From the NCBI GenBank assembly GCA_023440705.1, contig JAEXRP010000077.1, positions 1 through 64,000 of the forward strand: a stretch of 64,000 nt of DNA, in the 5' to 3' direction. Under the pieces are notes generated by a model. The model did no database searches and was not told where the DNA came from. It saw nothing but the letters and a program-made list of their open reading frames with translations. Positions 16,010 through 24,694 of this stretch are shown here, in pieces. Source of the stretch: Soonwooa sp023440705 (GTDB taxonomy: Bacteria > Bacteroidota > Bacteroidia > Flavobacteriales > Weeksellaceae). The position numbers were made by a program, and so were the translations under genes. Within the stretch, counting starts at the first letter, position 1. Each line of letters starts with the position of its first letter.

Positions 16010-17590
16010 TCAAATTAAATGTGAAATGATCAATTCTGATTTTTCGACATTCATCATATCGTAACAAGATTTTAGCCAATCTCGGCCAGCATCGGCGAAA
16101 AAAACAGAAAAATTAAACTGTCGCTCTTGCCAAATTCCGCCAGGATGGACTTTTAAAAATAAATCTTCGTACTGTTTTAGCTTTTCTCCTTGCTTGATCC
16201 GTTCTGCACGCAACAATCTTTTTTGCATTCTCTTAAAAGATTTTAATTGTCGCGTTTCTTCGGCGTCAACAAGGTTTTTAAAACTAATATCTGTCAAACC
16301 AGCTTCGTCTTTTAACACCGAAAAGCGATTTTTAAAATCCTCTTCTTGCTGAATTAAAAGTTCATGAAGCGGATGATTTTCCACCAAATGTTTTTTAATA
16401 ATAACCGAAAAATCCTCAAAAAATTCTGCAATCGTTAAATTTAATTTTTCAATTTTCTTAAATGTTTTTTCATTTAAAAATAAAAGAGAATTTCGAGGAA
16501 TTAAAATAGGAAACGGCAGTTCTACAGAATTAAAAAAATCTGGAAGCTCCAACCAATACATGATTTCAGCGTTACCACCAACATAAGCCAAATTCGGCAA
16601 AATGCTTTCCTGATAAGCTGGACGAAGCACCGCATTTGGACTAAATTTTTCGGGAAAATTATTTAATTCTTCTAAAATTTCATCTTCGGAAAAACTAATG
16701 TCTGTGTCCAAAACCTTGTAAATACCATCATTTTTTTCAATGCGATTGCGGGTTTCCGACAAATAGAAAAGATTTATTTCGCGCGGATTAACTTGGACTT
16801 TATGGTATTTTTGTTCAAGAAGCTGACGTTTTTCCGCTGTGGTTTTAAAAAGTTGTTCGTTTAATAATTCCTTTTTAAAAGTCGGAATCATCAACTTTTT
16901 AAGATCTTTATCATCGCCATCCAACATCAATAAGCCATAATCAGCAAAAAGATTTTGCCCTATAATTCGGGTTGCTTCGGCAAAAGTATTTCCGACTTTG
17001 TAAGCTTCTTTCATCATCAAAATAAGCTCTGTTCCGAAAACATGATCTTTAAACTCCTTCTCAAACTCAGAAATAAAAAACTGATCTTCAACTTTTATAC
17101 GACCAACCGCACCACCTTGTTTGGCTTTAGTTTGATAAAAATGATTTTCGGTTTTGAAATGGTCAATTTCATCAAAATCATGATCTTCAGTAGCCATCCA
17201 AAATATCGGAACGAAATTTTTAGTTGGAAATTTTTCTTTTAAAAAGTTTGCAGTTTTTATCGTTTGCAAAATTTTATAAATGAAAAAAACAGGTCCCGTA
17301 AAAAGATTAAGTTGATGTCCTGTTGTTATCGTAAATGTCTCTTCATCCTTCAAGAGTTCTAGATTCTGCTTTTGCAAATCTGTCAACTTTGAAGATTGCA
17401 ACTGCTTCGATAAACTTGCATGCAAAACCTCGCGATTAGCTATTGGAAAAGACTTTTGTTTTAATTCAATTTGTTTTGAAATATTATCAAGACTAAAAAT
17501 CTTGTCACCAGCAAAGCCCAAATCATCATTAAGAAAATCCTTGATGAGTTGGGGAATATTTTTGATATGATTAAAAGCTATATTCATCAC
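16010..17590 (-). CDS. bshC: Bacillithiol synthase, cysteine-adding enzyme BshC
   Basis: The 526-residue protein matches BshC in length and in its conserved blocks, including TGHQLNLFTGPVFFIYKI near 96-113, WMATEDHDFDEI near 131-142, and PAYQESILPNLAYVGGNAE near 320. BshC joins cysteine to glucosaminyl-malate in the last step of bacillithiol synthesis, giving the low-molecular-weight thiol used instead of glutathione. BshA and BshB are not in the window. It starts 7 bases after the porin gene ends, so the two are likely one transcript. Start may be Met1 or Met2. Confidence 0.92.
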   Translation of the reverse strand: MMNIAFNHIKNIPQLIKDFLNDDLGFAGDKIFSLDNISKQIELKQKSFPIANREVLHASLSKQLQSSKLTDLQKQNLELLKDEETFTITTGHQLNLFTGPVFFIYKILQTIKTANFLKEKFPTKNFVPIFWMATEDHDFDEIDHFKTENHFYQTKAKQGGAVGRIKVEDQFFISEFEKEFKDHVFGTELILMMKEAYKVGNTFAEATRIIGQNLFADYGLLMLDGDDKDLKKLMIPTFKKELLNEQLFKTTAEKRQLLEQKYHKVQVNPREINLFYLSETRNRIEKNDGIYKVLDTDISFSEDEILEELNNFPEKFSPNAVLRPAYQESILPNLAYVGGNAEIMYWLELPDFFNSVELPFPILIPRNSLLFLNEKTFKKIEKLNLTIAEFFEDFSVIIKKHLVENHPLHELLIQQEEDFKNRFSVLKDEAGLTDISFKNLVDAEETRQLKSFKRMQKRLLRAERIKQGEKLKQYEDLFLKVHPGGIWQERQFNFSVFFADAGRDWLKSCYDMMNVEKSELIISHLI

Positions 17591-17597
17591 ACCAAAA

Positions 17598-19514
17598 TTA
17601 ACTAAATAAGTACCAAACGATCCCTAAGTTAAGACGAAAATCATAAATCGGAAAATATGGCGCTGTATAAGATTTGTTCTGTAAAAATGTCGTGTTAAAA
17701 TGTTGCGCTTCGATGTAGAAGAACATTCTTTTCACTTTCAGATTGAAATAAGCATCTGCAATTGGCTGTCCTCCGATAGAATAAGCTTTGTCATTCGGTA
17801 ACATAAATTCGTTAAGAATCGGCGAGTAATCTCGTGACGCAAACTTGGTAAAATAATACATTTTGATACCCGCTTGGATTTCCGCTGCATCTTTGAAAGC
17901 TTTGGTTTGATAAAACAAATTAGCTCGTCCAATAAAGCTTGGCATCGGATAATAATCTTTCCCCGAAATGGCATTTTGAAAATGTAAACGACCATTAAGA
18001 TTAAACTTCCCATAACGCAAAGTCGCTTCACCACCGACTTGTGTGATATTGAGCGCATCGCTGGCTTGTAGAGATTGTCCTTGATTATTAAAATAAGCGT
18101 AATTATCAACACGTACCAAATTGACATAAACATTAGCGTCAAACCATTTTAGTCGCAATTTTGCGCCAAGCTCTGTCACACTTTGATTTTTTGGATCGCT
18201 CAGATAATAGTTGTAGCTCACATAGTTGGAACTATTAAGAATATTATTAAAACTCGGTGTCGCGCTTTGGAAATTAAAATGCGTATCGACAAAGTAATCT
18301 TTAATAGGTTCGAACTCAACTAAATTTGTCGTTTTAAGAAAGGTTCCGAACGTGTTACCATTAGAAAACTCAAGATAAGATTTGAGTTGAAAACGATTCC
18401 AAAGTTTAATTTGAAGATTCCCCAAAGCACCGAATCTATTTTCTTGTAACTTACCAGGAATTCCCAGAGAATCTGATGGATAAAGATTTCCTAAAGTAAT
18501 ACTCTGATGGCGTACGCCTGCATCTAGCTTGAAATTTTCTTTGTCCCAAACCAAACTAAAGGTGTTGCTAAGATTATCCGAATATTTTTTAGAATTTAAA
18601 CTGTAACCTTTAATGACATTTTTACTAAAAAAATCATCTGCAACAGTTTGATTAAAATAGTACTTGTTGCCCTGATGCGAAATCGTGTGACGCAATTTGA
18701 ATGGATACTTTTCTGGATCCAAAGGCGCAAACTCGTGGCTAAAATAATAGCGACGATAGTAAAGTCTCGATGTAACACCTTCTAAATTTGTTTCTAAATT
18801 TTGTCGGTTTTTAAAACGAGAATCACCACTCAAAAAGACACTTAGATCAGCAATACCGCCATTCTCTTCGTTGTTTACATTTTGATGGATGTAATGCGCG
18901 AAAGCTTCGTACTTTCTATTTTTAGAAATATAATGTCCTGAAAAAATTGTATTGTTAGAAGCCGCCAAACTGTTTCTGTACAAGCCTTGCGAACGAAGTC
19001 CCATGTACTCTATCGCGAAATTGAAATTCTTGCCAACATTTTGCGTGTAAGTAGATTGCAAAGCCGCACCGTTCTTCATCGAATTATGATAAATAAACGT
19101 CGCAGTAGGCGTTTTGACATCATAATATTTGATATCGTCCACACCGAGAATAAAAAAGGATTTATTGGTTGGCAAAACGGACAAATTTTGTTCTTTATTG
19201 GTTTCAAAAATTAAAGGCTGAAATCCAGAGCCAATATTGGAAAACTGAACTTTCCCAAAATTATCACGGTTGTTAAATTGTGTGAATTCGTAAGAACGCG
19301 AAATAGAAAAACTTGTATCAAACAGCTTCTTCTGCGAAAATTGGGTTTGATACAAGTAATCGTTAATTGTAGGTTTAAAAATTTCGAGAGAGTCGGACTT
19401 CCCCGAAACCACAACCAAAGTATCTTCACTTTTTCTAGTTTCGTCATTTGTCGTAACAATCTGCGCTGACAAAAGCTGAACGCCGAAAAGTAATATTAAA
19501 AGAATGTATTTCAT
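17598..19514 (-). CDS. Bacteroidetes putative outer-membrane porin
   Basis: The 638-residue protein has a signal peptide (MKYILLILLFGVQLLSAQ) and then long stretches of alternating polar and aromatic residues, typical of beta-barrel strands. The C-terminus ends in aromatic-rich strands (FRLNLGIVWYLFS), as outer-membrane barrels do. It looks like the Bacteroidetes-specific putative porin family; the transported compound is unknown. It is the first gene of a probable two-gene transcript with bshC, 7 bases apart, and has a TATTTTTG promoter element upstream. Confidence 0.78.
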   Translation of the reverse strand: MKYILLILLFGVQLLSAQIVTTNDETRKSEDTLVVVSGKSDSLEIFKPTINDYLYQTQFSQKKLFDTSFSISRSYEFTQFNNRDNFGKVQFSNIGSGFQPLIFETNKEQNLSVLPTNKSFFILGVDDIKYYDVKTPTATFIYHNSMKNGAALQSTYTQNVGKNFNFAIEYMGLRSQGLYRNSLAASNNTIFSGHYISKNRKYEAFAHYIHQNVNNEENGGIADLSVFLSGDSRFKNRQNLETNLEGVTSRLYYRRYYFSHEFAPLDPEKYPFKLRHTISHQGNKYYFNQTVADDFFSKNVIKGYSLNSKKYSDNLSNTFSLVWDKENFKLDAGVRHQSITLGNLYPSDSLGIPGKLQENRFGALGNLQIKLWNRFQLKSYLEFSNGNTFGTFLKTTNLVEFEPIKDYFVDTHFNFQSATPSFNNILNSSNYVSYNYYLSDPKNQSVTELGAKLRLKWFDANVYVNLVRVDNYAYFNNQGQSLQASDALNITQVGGEATLRYGKFNLNGRLHFQNAISGKDYYPMPSFIGRANLFYQTKAFKDAAEIQAGIKMYYFTKFASRDYSPILNEFMLPNDKAYSIGGQPIADAYFNLKVKRMFFYIEAQHFNTTFLQNKSYTAPYFPIYDFRLNLGIVWYLFS

Positions 19515-19531
19515 TCGTAAGATTTGAAATA

Positions 19532-19539
19532 CAAAAATA
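19532..19539 (-). promoter_or_regulatory. Porin-bshC promoter -7 element
   Basis: Minus-strand TATTTTTG lies 17 bases before the porin ATG and matches the TAnnTTTG consensus. Confidence 0.5.
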
Positions 19540-19554
19540 AAGGTTTTTTATGAA

Positions 19555-20232
19555 TTAGTTTTGATTAATAAACTCAACTAATTTTATTAAGTCAGCTTCT
19601 TTTGAAAGATTGATCTTGTTAGACTTGGCGAAGTCAGAGATTTTGTCTTTATTGTCTAAAGGAAGACTGACAAAGTCTTTCACATTTTTAGGAATTTTAT
19701 AATAAGAATTATTTGAATAGATTAAATAAACATCTTTCTCTTTTGCGTAATAGTCATTAGCATCTTTACCATAAGCATTTGGGCTTTTTTCTCCTTTTAG
19801 CAACTCAACTTTTTCACGTTTATATAATTTAGTTTTTGTGCCATCTTGCAATAGAACTAAGTATCCCAACTTACTTTTATCGTCAATACGGTAGTTAAGA
19901 CAGACATAAGTCTTTTTGAGATCAGGAAAATTAATTTTCAATCCTTCCTCTTTATTTGCGAAAAACGTCTCGTTATTTTGAGAGAACTCCATTTCATCTT
20001 CATATGCATTATAACGCAAAGGTTGAACATCTTTACTATAATTAGCAATAATAACTTTAGCAAAATCCTTACTTGATGTGTAAGGAGATCCGTCAATGAC
20101 ATAGTCTTTTGATGATGGTCGGTTAGCTCTGGTAAAAAAATTACCTGTCGAAAATGAAACATTCTCGTTACCCGCTTGTGCAAATGTCATTTGTGAGGCA
20201 ATCATTACAACTGCAAAAAAAATCTTTTTCAT
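19555..20232 (-). CDS. Secreted protein of unknown function
   Basis: The 225-residue protein has a clear Sec signal peptide (MKKIFFAVVMIASQMTFAQ, cleavage near 19) and no lipobox, so it is probably periplasmic or released. The mature part is rich in Lys, Asp, Asn and Tyr, with no domain that I recognise. It begins right after the terminator of the susCD unit and has its own TATATTTG promoter element, so it is a single-gene unit. The porin gene lies 40 bases downstream but has a separate promoter. Confidence 0.7.
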   Translation of the reverse strand: MKKIFFAVVMIASQMTFAQAGNENVSFSTGNFFTRANRPSSKDYVIDGSPYTSSKDFAKVIIANYSKDVQPLRYNAYEDEMEFSQNNETFFANKEEGLKINFPDLKKTYVCLNYRIDDKSKLGYLVLLQDGTKTKLYKREKVELLKGEKSPNAYGKDANDYYAKEKDVYLIYSNNSYYKIPKNVKDFVSLPLDNKDKISDFAKSNKINLSKEADLIKLVEFINQN

Positions 20233-20249
20233 AAAAGTAATTTGATTTA

Positions 20250-20257
20250 CAAATATA
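20250..20257 (-). promoter_or_regulatory. Promoter -7 element of the secreted unknown protein
   Basis: Minus-strand TATATTTG lies 17 bases before the ATG, directly after the susD terminator T tract. Confidence 0.55.
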
Positions 20258-20261
20258 ATCT

Positions 20262-20293
20262 AAAAAAAATAGCCACCTCGATTGAGATGGCTA
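20262..20293 (-). terminator. Terminator of the first susCD unit
   Basis: On the minus strand TAGCCATCTC and GAGGTGGCTA form a 10-bp stem with a 4-base loop (one G-U) followed by eight T. It lies 24 bases past the susD stop codon. Confidence 0.85.
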
Positions 20294-20317
20294 AAGTATT
20301 TAATATTTCAAAAAAAA

Positions 20318-21727
20318 TTATTTTGAATTATCATATCCTGGGTTAGGTAGAATTGGAGAGTTAGCCAAATCTGTCTCACCACGAGGAATTGGGAATGCAT
20401 TAAGATTAGGATCTGTAGATGCACCTGCTGGTCTAGCAATAGTTGCACCCCATCTTCTTAAATCCCATTGACGAAGTCCCTCACCAAGAAGTTCTTTCAT
20501 TCTTTCAGTTTTTAGCATAGTCATATCAACAGAAGTTGCTGCTGAAAGACCTCTATTAGTTACAATTTGATTGTAATAATTTAATGCTTTAGTAGAGTCT
20601 CCTCCATTTAATTCAGCTTCAATACCGTTAAGTAGAATTTCTTCATAACGTAACATCTTGATGTTATCTGCACCAACAGTATTAGTATATTTACCAGTAC
20701 CATTATTGTTAGATAAATATCTAACTGCACTAGCCCCAGAACCAACTACAGTTATAAGTTTCTTTCTGATGTCATTAGTTGTATAAGCGTCAAAAGCACT
20801 AGCTGAAACAGCAATATTACCATAACCCAATTGGTTAAGTCTTTGACGGTATGATCCAGTAGACAACGAAGAATTGATACCAACTGCTAATTCGAAAATT
20901 GAGTTAGGAGCAGCACCATTCATTACGAATTGGAAAGATACCTGATGTAAATCTTGTGTCGCAACAGAATATTTCCCGATCAAGTCATTAGTTAAAGATC
21001 TAACCTTAGCATAATCTCCTTTATATAGGTAATATCTAGACATCATCCCTTTAAGAGCATTAATGGAAAGTTCAGTTTTATTACTTGCTCCCACAAAGTT
21101 AACTCCTGCAGTCATCAATTGAAGAGCTTTTGTAAAATCGGCTTCAATTTGTGCTTCAGTTTCAGCAATTGTTGCTCTAGGCATCACTGCTTTTGGGTCA
21201 TATTTAATAGGTAATACAATACCCAAAGTTCCATTAGGAATATATTTTTGACCATACAATCTAAATGCATCAAAAAAACCAATTGCTCTTAGTCCGTATG
21301 CTTGACCTTGTGCAAATAATGCATTACTTCTATCCGCATCTGATCCTTGAAGACTAGAGATATTAGTACCAATAACAATATTCGCTTTTGCTATTGCAGT
21401 ATAAATCTGATTATATGTACTAACCGCATAAGGGTCATTAGACAACATTGTATAGTTGTAAACGTTTTGATAATAACCACCTGCTAATGTACTGTACATT
21501 TCATCTGAACGAATCTCAGAATAAGCTAAAAAGTCAGCACCGTAATAAGTTGTAGCTCTCATCGATGAATATATACCTCTTGTAAAGGCAATCACTTCAT
21601 TAGATGTTTTTAAATCACTAACTATTACATCTTGATTAAACTCTCTGTCAACGAAGTCATCAGAACAAGACACTGCTCCGAGTCCTACTATTAGTGAAAG
21701 AATTCCAATTTTTATTGTTTTTTTCAT
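20318..21727 (-). CDS. SusD/RagB-family nutrient-binding outer-membrane lipoprotein
   Basis: The 469-residue lipoprotein has a lipobox with Cys at 21 (GLGAVSC) followed by SDDF, typical of surface-exposed Bacteroidetes lipoproteins. It has the SusD layout: an N-terminal TPR-like helical part (QGQAYGLRAIGFFDAFRLYG near 145-164) and a C-terminal RagB/SusD block with ERMKELLGEGLRQWDLRRWG and a NPGY ending. It would sit as a lid over the partner SusC and bind a glycan or peptide. It starts 13 bases after its susC gene. The substrate is unknown; no CAZyme or peptidase is adjacent. Confidence 0.93.
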   Translation of the reverse strand: MKKTIKIGILSLIVGLGAVSCSDDFVDREFNQDVIVSDLKTSNEVIAFTRGIYSSMRATTYYGADFLAYSEIRSDEMYSTLAGGYYQNVYNYTMLSNDPYAVSTYNQIYTAIAKANIVIGTNISSLQGSDADRSNALFAQGQAYGLRAIGFFDAFRLYGQKYIPNGTLGIVLPIKYDPKAVMPRATIAETEAQIEADFTKALQLMTAGVNFVGASNKTELSINALKGMMSRYYLYKGDYAKVRSLTNDLIGKYSVATQDLHQVSFQFVMNGAAPNSIFELAVGINSSLSTGSYRQRLNQLGYGNIAVSASAFDAYTTNDIRKKLITVVGSGASAVRYLSNNNGTGKYTNTVGADNIKMLRYEEILLNGIEAELNGGDSTKALNYYNQIVTNRGLSAATSVDMTMLKTERMKELLGEGLRQWDLRRWGATIARPAGASTDPNLNAFPIPRGETDLANSPILPNPGYDNSK

Positions 21728-21740
21728 TGTATTAAAATTT

Positions 21741-24557
21741 TTAGAAGCTAATATTTACACCAAATAAGTAAGACTTAAGAATTGGTAAGCTTAGGTTAGT
21801 ATAACCAGATACGTTAACTTCTGGATCGAATTTCAGTCTATCATCAAATGTATGTGTCCATGCATTGTTGGCCATAACATATACTTGTACTGAATTAAGT
21901 CCTGAACCATTTAAGAACTCAGAATTAAATGTATACCCAAATCTAGCATTTGACAATCTGATAAAATCAGAATCATATAGGAATCTTGTAGATGCTCTAT
22001 TTGATAATTTGTTACCACCATATACTGGCTTTGGATTAGATGCTGCTGTATTAGTAGGCGTCCAATAATCTCCCATTACATCACCGTAACCTGGGTAGTT
22101 AATAGTATATTGTCCATCACTATAAGTGTACTGAGCCCAATCATCATAGATCTTACCTCCAAATCCATAAGTAAACTGTAGGTCTAAGTTAAATCCTTTA
22201 TAAGAAATTGATGTATTAGCCCCACCGAAAACATTACTCAAGAATGATCCTTGTACAGCTTGTTTAGCTTTGTTATAATCATTTGTTGTCTCTCCATCAA
22301 CACCATTAACGAACCATAGTGGATCACCATTAGCAGCGTCTACACCTGCCCATTTTCTCAAATAGAATGTACGAACCCCCTCACCTACACGAATTGTGGT
22401 AGTTCCTGAGTTAACAGCTCCTCCATAAAGTTCTGTAATTTCGTTCTTAAGTGTAGATAGGTTAGCACCAATTGACCAATTAAATTGATTTCTATCTCCT
22501 TTAAAGACATCAGCATTAACAGAGAATTCAAAACCTTTATTAACTAATGTCCCAATATTATCAACATAAGATGTTAAACCTTGAGCTCCTGACAATGGAA
22601 GGTTATAAATAAGATCTTTTGTCTTTTTGTTATAATATTCTGCTGAAACTTTTACTCTATCTCTAAATAGCCCTATATCAAGTCCAACGTTAAATGGATT
22701 AACTGTTTCCCATGATAAATTAGGATTAAGAACACCTGAATAAGTTGCAGCAGCGTAGTCATTATAGTTTGTAGAATAAGCATAAAGAGCATATGGATTA
22801 GCTGTAACTTGGTTACCTAGCTTACCATAAGAACCTCTAAGCTTAAGCATTGATATTGCATCAATTTCTTTGAAGAAATTAACTCTTGCTAAATCAACAC
22901 CTAAACCAACAGACCAAAAATTACCCGCTTTTTTACCTGGTAAAAACTGTGATAATACATCTCTTCTATATGATGCATCAACCAATACTAACTTATCATA
23001 ATCATAATGAGCAGTAGCCGCATAACCATATCTTGAAGAAATACTCAATGCTCCTTCATAACCGTAAGGTACAACAAAATTAGTAAGTGACTCTAATTCA
23101 GGAGTACCAACAGTTATACCTGTTGCTCTTAGGAATTTTCTATCAGACTTGTATGCCTCTTGGATTAATGAAGCGCCAATATTATGCATTCCAAATTTTT
23201 GAGAATAATCTAAGATATTCTGAACATTGAAATTGAAAAATCTATTAACAGACTCTCTTTTATAACCTCCATATCCATATCCATCGCCATGTAGTGGATT
23301 CCAATACTGATTTTCTTCTACATTAACATACTCAGGCGAAAAAACAAAACGGTATGTAAGATTTTTTAGAATCTTATATTCTGCACTAAGATTAGCAAAA
23401 GCTCTCAGCGTACCAGCTTGCATGTAGTTTTTCTCCAATAGATAACCAGGGTTAAATTGGTTATTACTCAATCTCATTGTTGTAGGACTCCAATACCAAC
23501 TACCATCAGCATTTTTAGCAGGATCTGTCGGTCTGTTAAAATACTGAGCTAAAATCGGGTTAGAGAATGCTCCACCATCAGACAACGATCTTGTCTTAGA
23601 ATGAGAAATTTGGAAGTCAGTACTAATCTTTAATTTATCAGTAGCTTGATATGTTAATTTGGTAGTGTAAGAAAGTCTTTTAAAGAAAGAGTTTCTTATA
23701 ATACTATTTTGGTCAAACATGTTGGCTGAAGCATAGTAAGTAAATTTATCGCTACCACCACTAATACTAAAGTCAGCATTTTGTTGATAACCATCCTTTC
23801 TTACGATACTTTGCCAATCCGTACTGTATGGAGACTTAAAAACATTAGTAAAAGTCGAATTTACAGCTCCATTTGCAATATCTTCAATTGACAAATCTTT
23901 ACCAAGATAGTTATTAACCTGATCTCTCAAATAGATTTTATACTCTTCACCTGTAAATTGTCTATAACCATCAACAGCTTGTTGGTTAACACCACTATTA
24001 TAAGAAAAATTGAATCTCGGCTTACCTTTCTTACCTGATTTCGTTGTAATAACAATTACACCAGCACCAGCATCTGCACCATAAACCGCAGTTGATACAG
24101 CGTCTTTCAACACCGTAATTGACTCAACATCATCAGGATTAAGATTCGCCAAGATATTTGCGGTAGTACTTCCTGTTGTTAAATCTCCATTCGCTACCCT
24201 TACACCATCAACGATATAAATAGGAGAAGTTACACCATTAATAGAAGAGATACCTCGAACTCTTACATTAGCCATACCTCCAGGCTGTCCGGATGCATTA
24301 CCAGTTTGCACCCCAGTTACACGTCCTTGTAACATTTTATCAACAGAAGCTACTGGTATATCCTCTATAGATTTAGCAGACATTACACTAGCAGAACCTG
24401 TCAATTCTTGAACGGTCTTCTTTTGACCAAAACCAACAATAACTACCTCTTCAATCTCTTTAGTCGAAGTAGTATCTTTAGCTTTTTGTTGTGCAAAAGC
24501 TGCTTGTCCTGTAAAAAACAACACCCCAGCAGTTAACACTTTTAATTTTACATTCAT
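21741..24557 (-). CDS. SusC/RagA-family TonB-linked outer-membrane transporter
   Basis: This 938-residue transporter has a signal peptide (cut near AAFAQ, 23), a TonB-box-like IEEVVIVGFG at 35-44, a plug domain (about 50-175, with VRVRGISSINGVTSPIYIVDG and the SusC-type YGADAGAGVI) and a long beta-barrel ending in an aromatic-rich strand (SYLFGVNISF). It imports a nutrient with its SusD partner using TonB energy. There is no N-terminal carboxypeptidase-D-like extension before the TonB box, unlike many SusC proteins. The leader shares a 12-base motif and spacing with the second susC. Confidence 0.94.
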   Translation of the reverse strand: MNVKLKVLTAGVLFFTGQAAFAQQKAKDTTSTKEIEEVVIVGFGQKKTVQELTGSASVMSAKSIEDIPVASVDKMLQGRVTGVQTGNASGQPGGMANVRVRGISSINGVTSPIYIVDGVRVANGDLTTGSTTANILANLNPDDVESITVLKDAVSTAVYGADAGAGVIVITTKSGKKGKPRFNFSYNSGVNQQAVDGYRQFTGEEYKIYLRDQVNNYLGKDLSIEDIANGAVNSTFTNVFKSPYSTDWQSIVRKDGYQQNADFSISGGSDKFTYYASANMFDQNSIIRNSFFKRLSYTTKLTYQATDKLKISTDFQISHSKTRSLSDGGAFSNPILAQYFNRPTDPAKNADGSWYWSPTTMRLSNNQFNPGYLLEKNYMQAGTLRAFANLSAEYKILKNLTYRFVFSPEYVNVEENQYWNPLHGDGYGYGGYKRESVNRFFNFNVQNILDYSQKFGMHNIGASLIQEAYKSDRKFLRATGITVGTPELESLTNFVVPYGYEGALSISSRYGYAATAHYDYDKLVLVDASYRRDVLSQFLPGKKAGNFWSVGLGVDLARVNFFKEIDAISMLKLRGSYGKLGNQVTANPYALYAYSTNYNDYAAATYSGVLNPNLSWETVNPFNVGLDIGLFRDRVKVSAEYYNKKTKDLIYNLPLSGAQGLTSYVDNIGTLVNKGFEFSVNADVFKGDRNQFNWSIGANLSTLKNEITELYGGAVNSGTTTIRVGEGVRTFYLRKWAGVDAANGDPLWFVNGVDGETTNDYNKAKQAVQGSFLSNVFGGANTSISYKGFNLDLQFTYGFGGKIYDDWAQYTYSDGQYTINYPGYGDVMGDYWTPTNTAASNPKPVYGGNKLSNRASTRFLYDSDFIRLSNARFGYTFNSEFLNGSGLNSVQVYVMANNAWTHTFDDRLKFDPEVNVSGYTNLSLPILKSYLFGVNISF

Positions 24558-24585
24558 ATTAACACTATTTAATATTTACTCGACG

Positions 24586-24597
24586 CAAATATGTTAA
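24586..24597 (-). promoter_or_regulatory. Shared susC leader motif, copy 1
   Basis: Minus-strand TTAACATATTTG ends exactly 28 bases before the susC ATG. The same 12-mer stands at the same distance before the second susC (30474-30485). It resembles a -7 element (CATATTTG, one base off TAnnTTTG), and both leaders end with AGTGTTAATATGAA. Confidence 0.55.
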
Positions 24598-24644
24598 TAA
24601 TATTTAACATGACCAAATTTTTAACTATGCAATAGTAAAATGAA

Positions 24645-24673
24645 AAGCCACCAAACATAATATTTGGTGGCTT
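24645..24673 (-). terminator. Terminator of the Asp-box T9SS gene
   Basis: On the minus strand AAGCCACCAAA and TTTGGTGGCTT form a perfect 11-bp stem with a 7-base loop and a short T-rich tail. It lies 21 bases past the stop codon. Confidence 0.8.
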
Positions 24674-24694
24674 CATCTATTATTGAAATACTAA

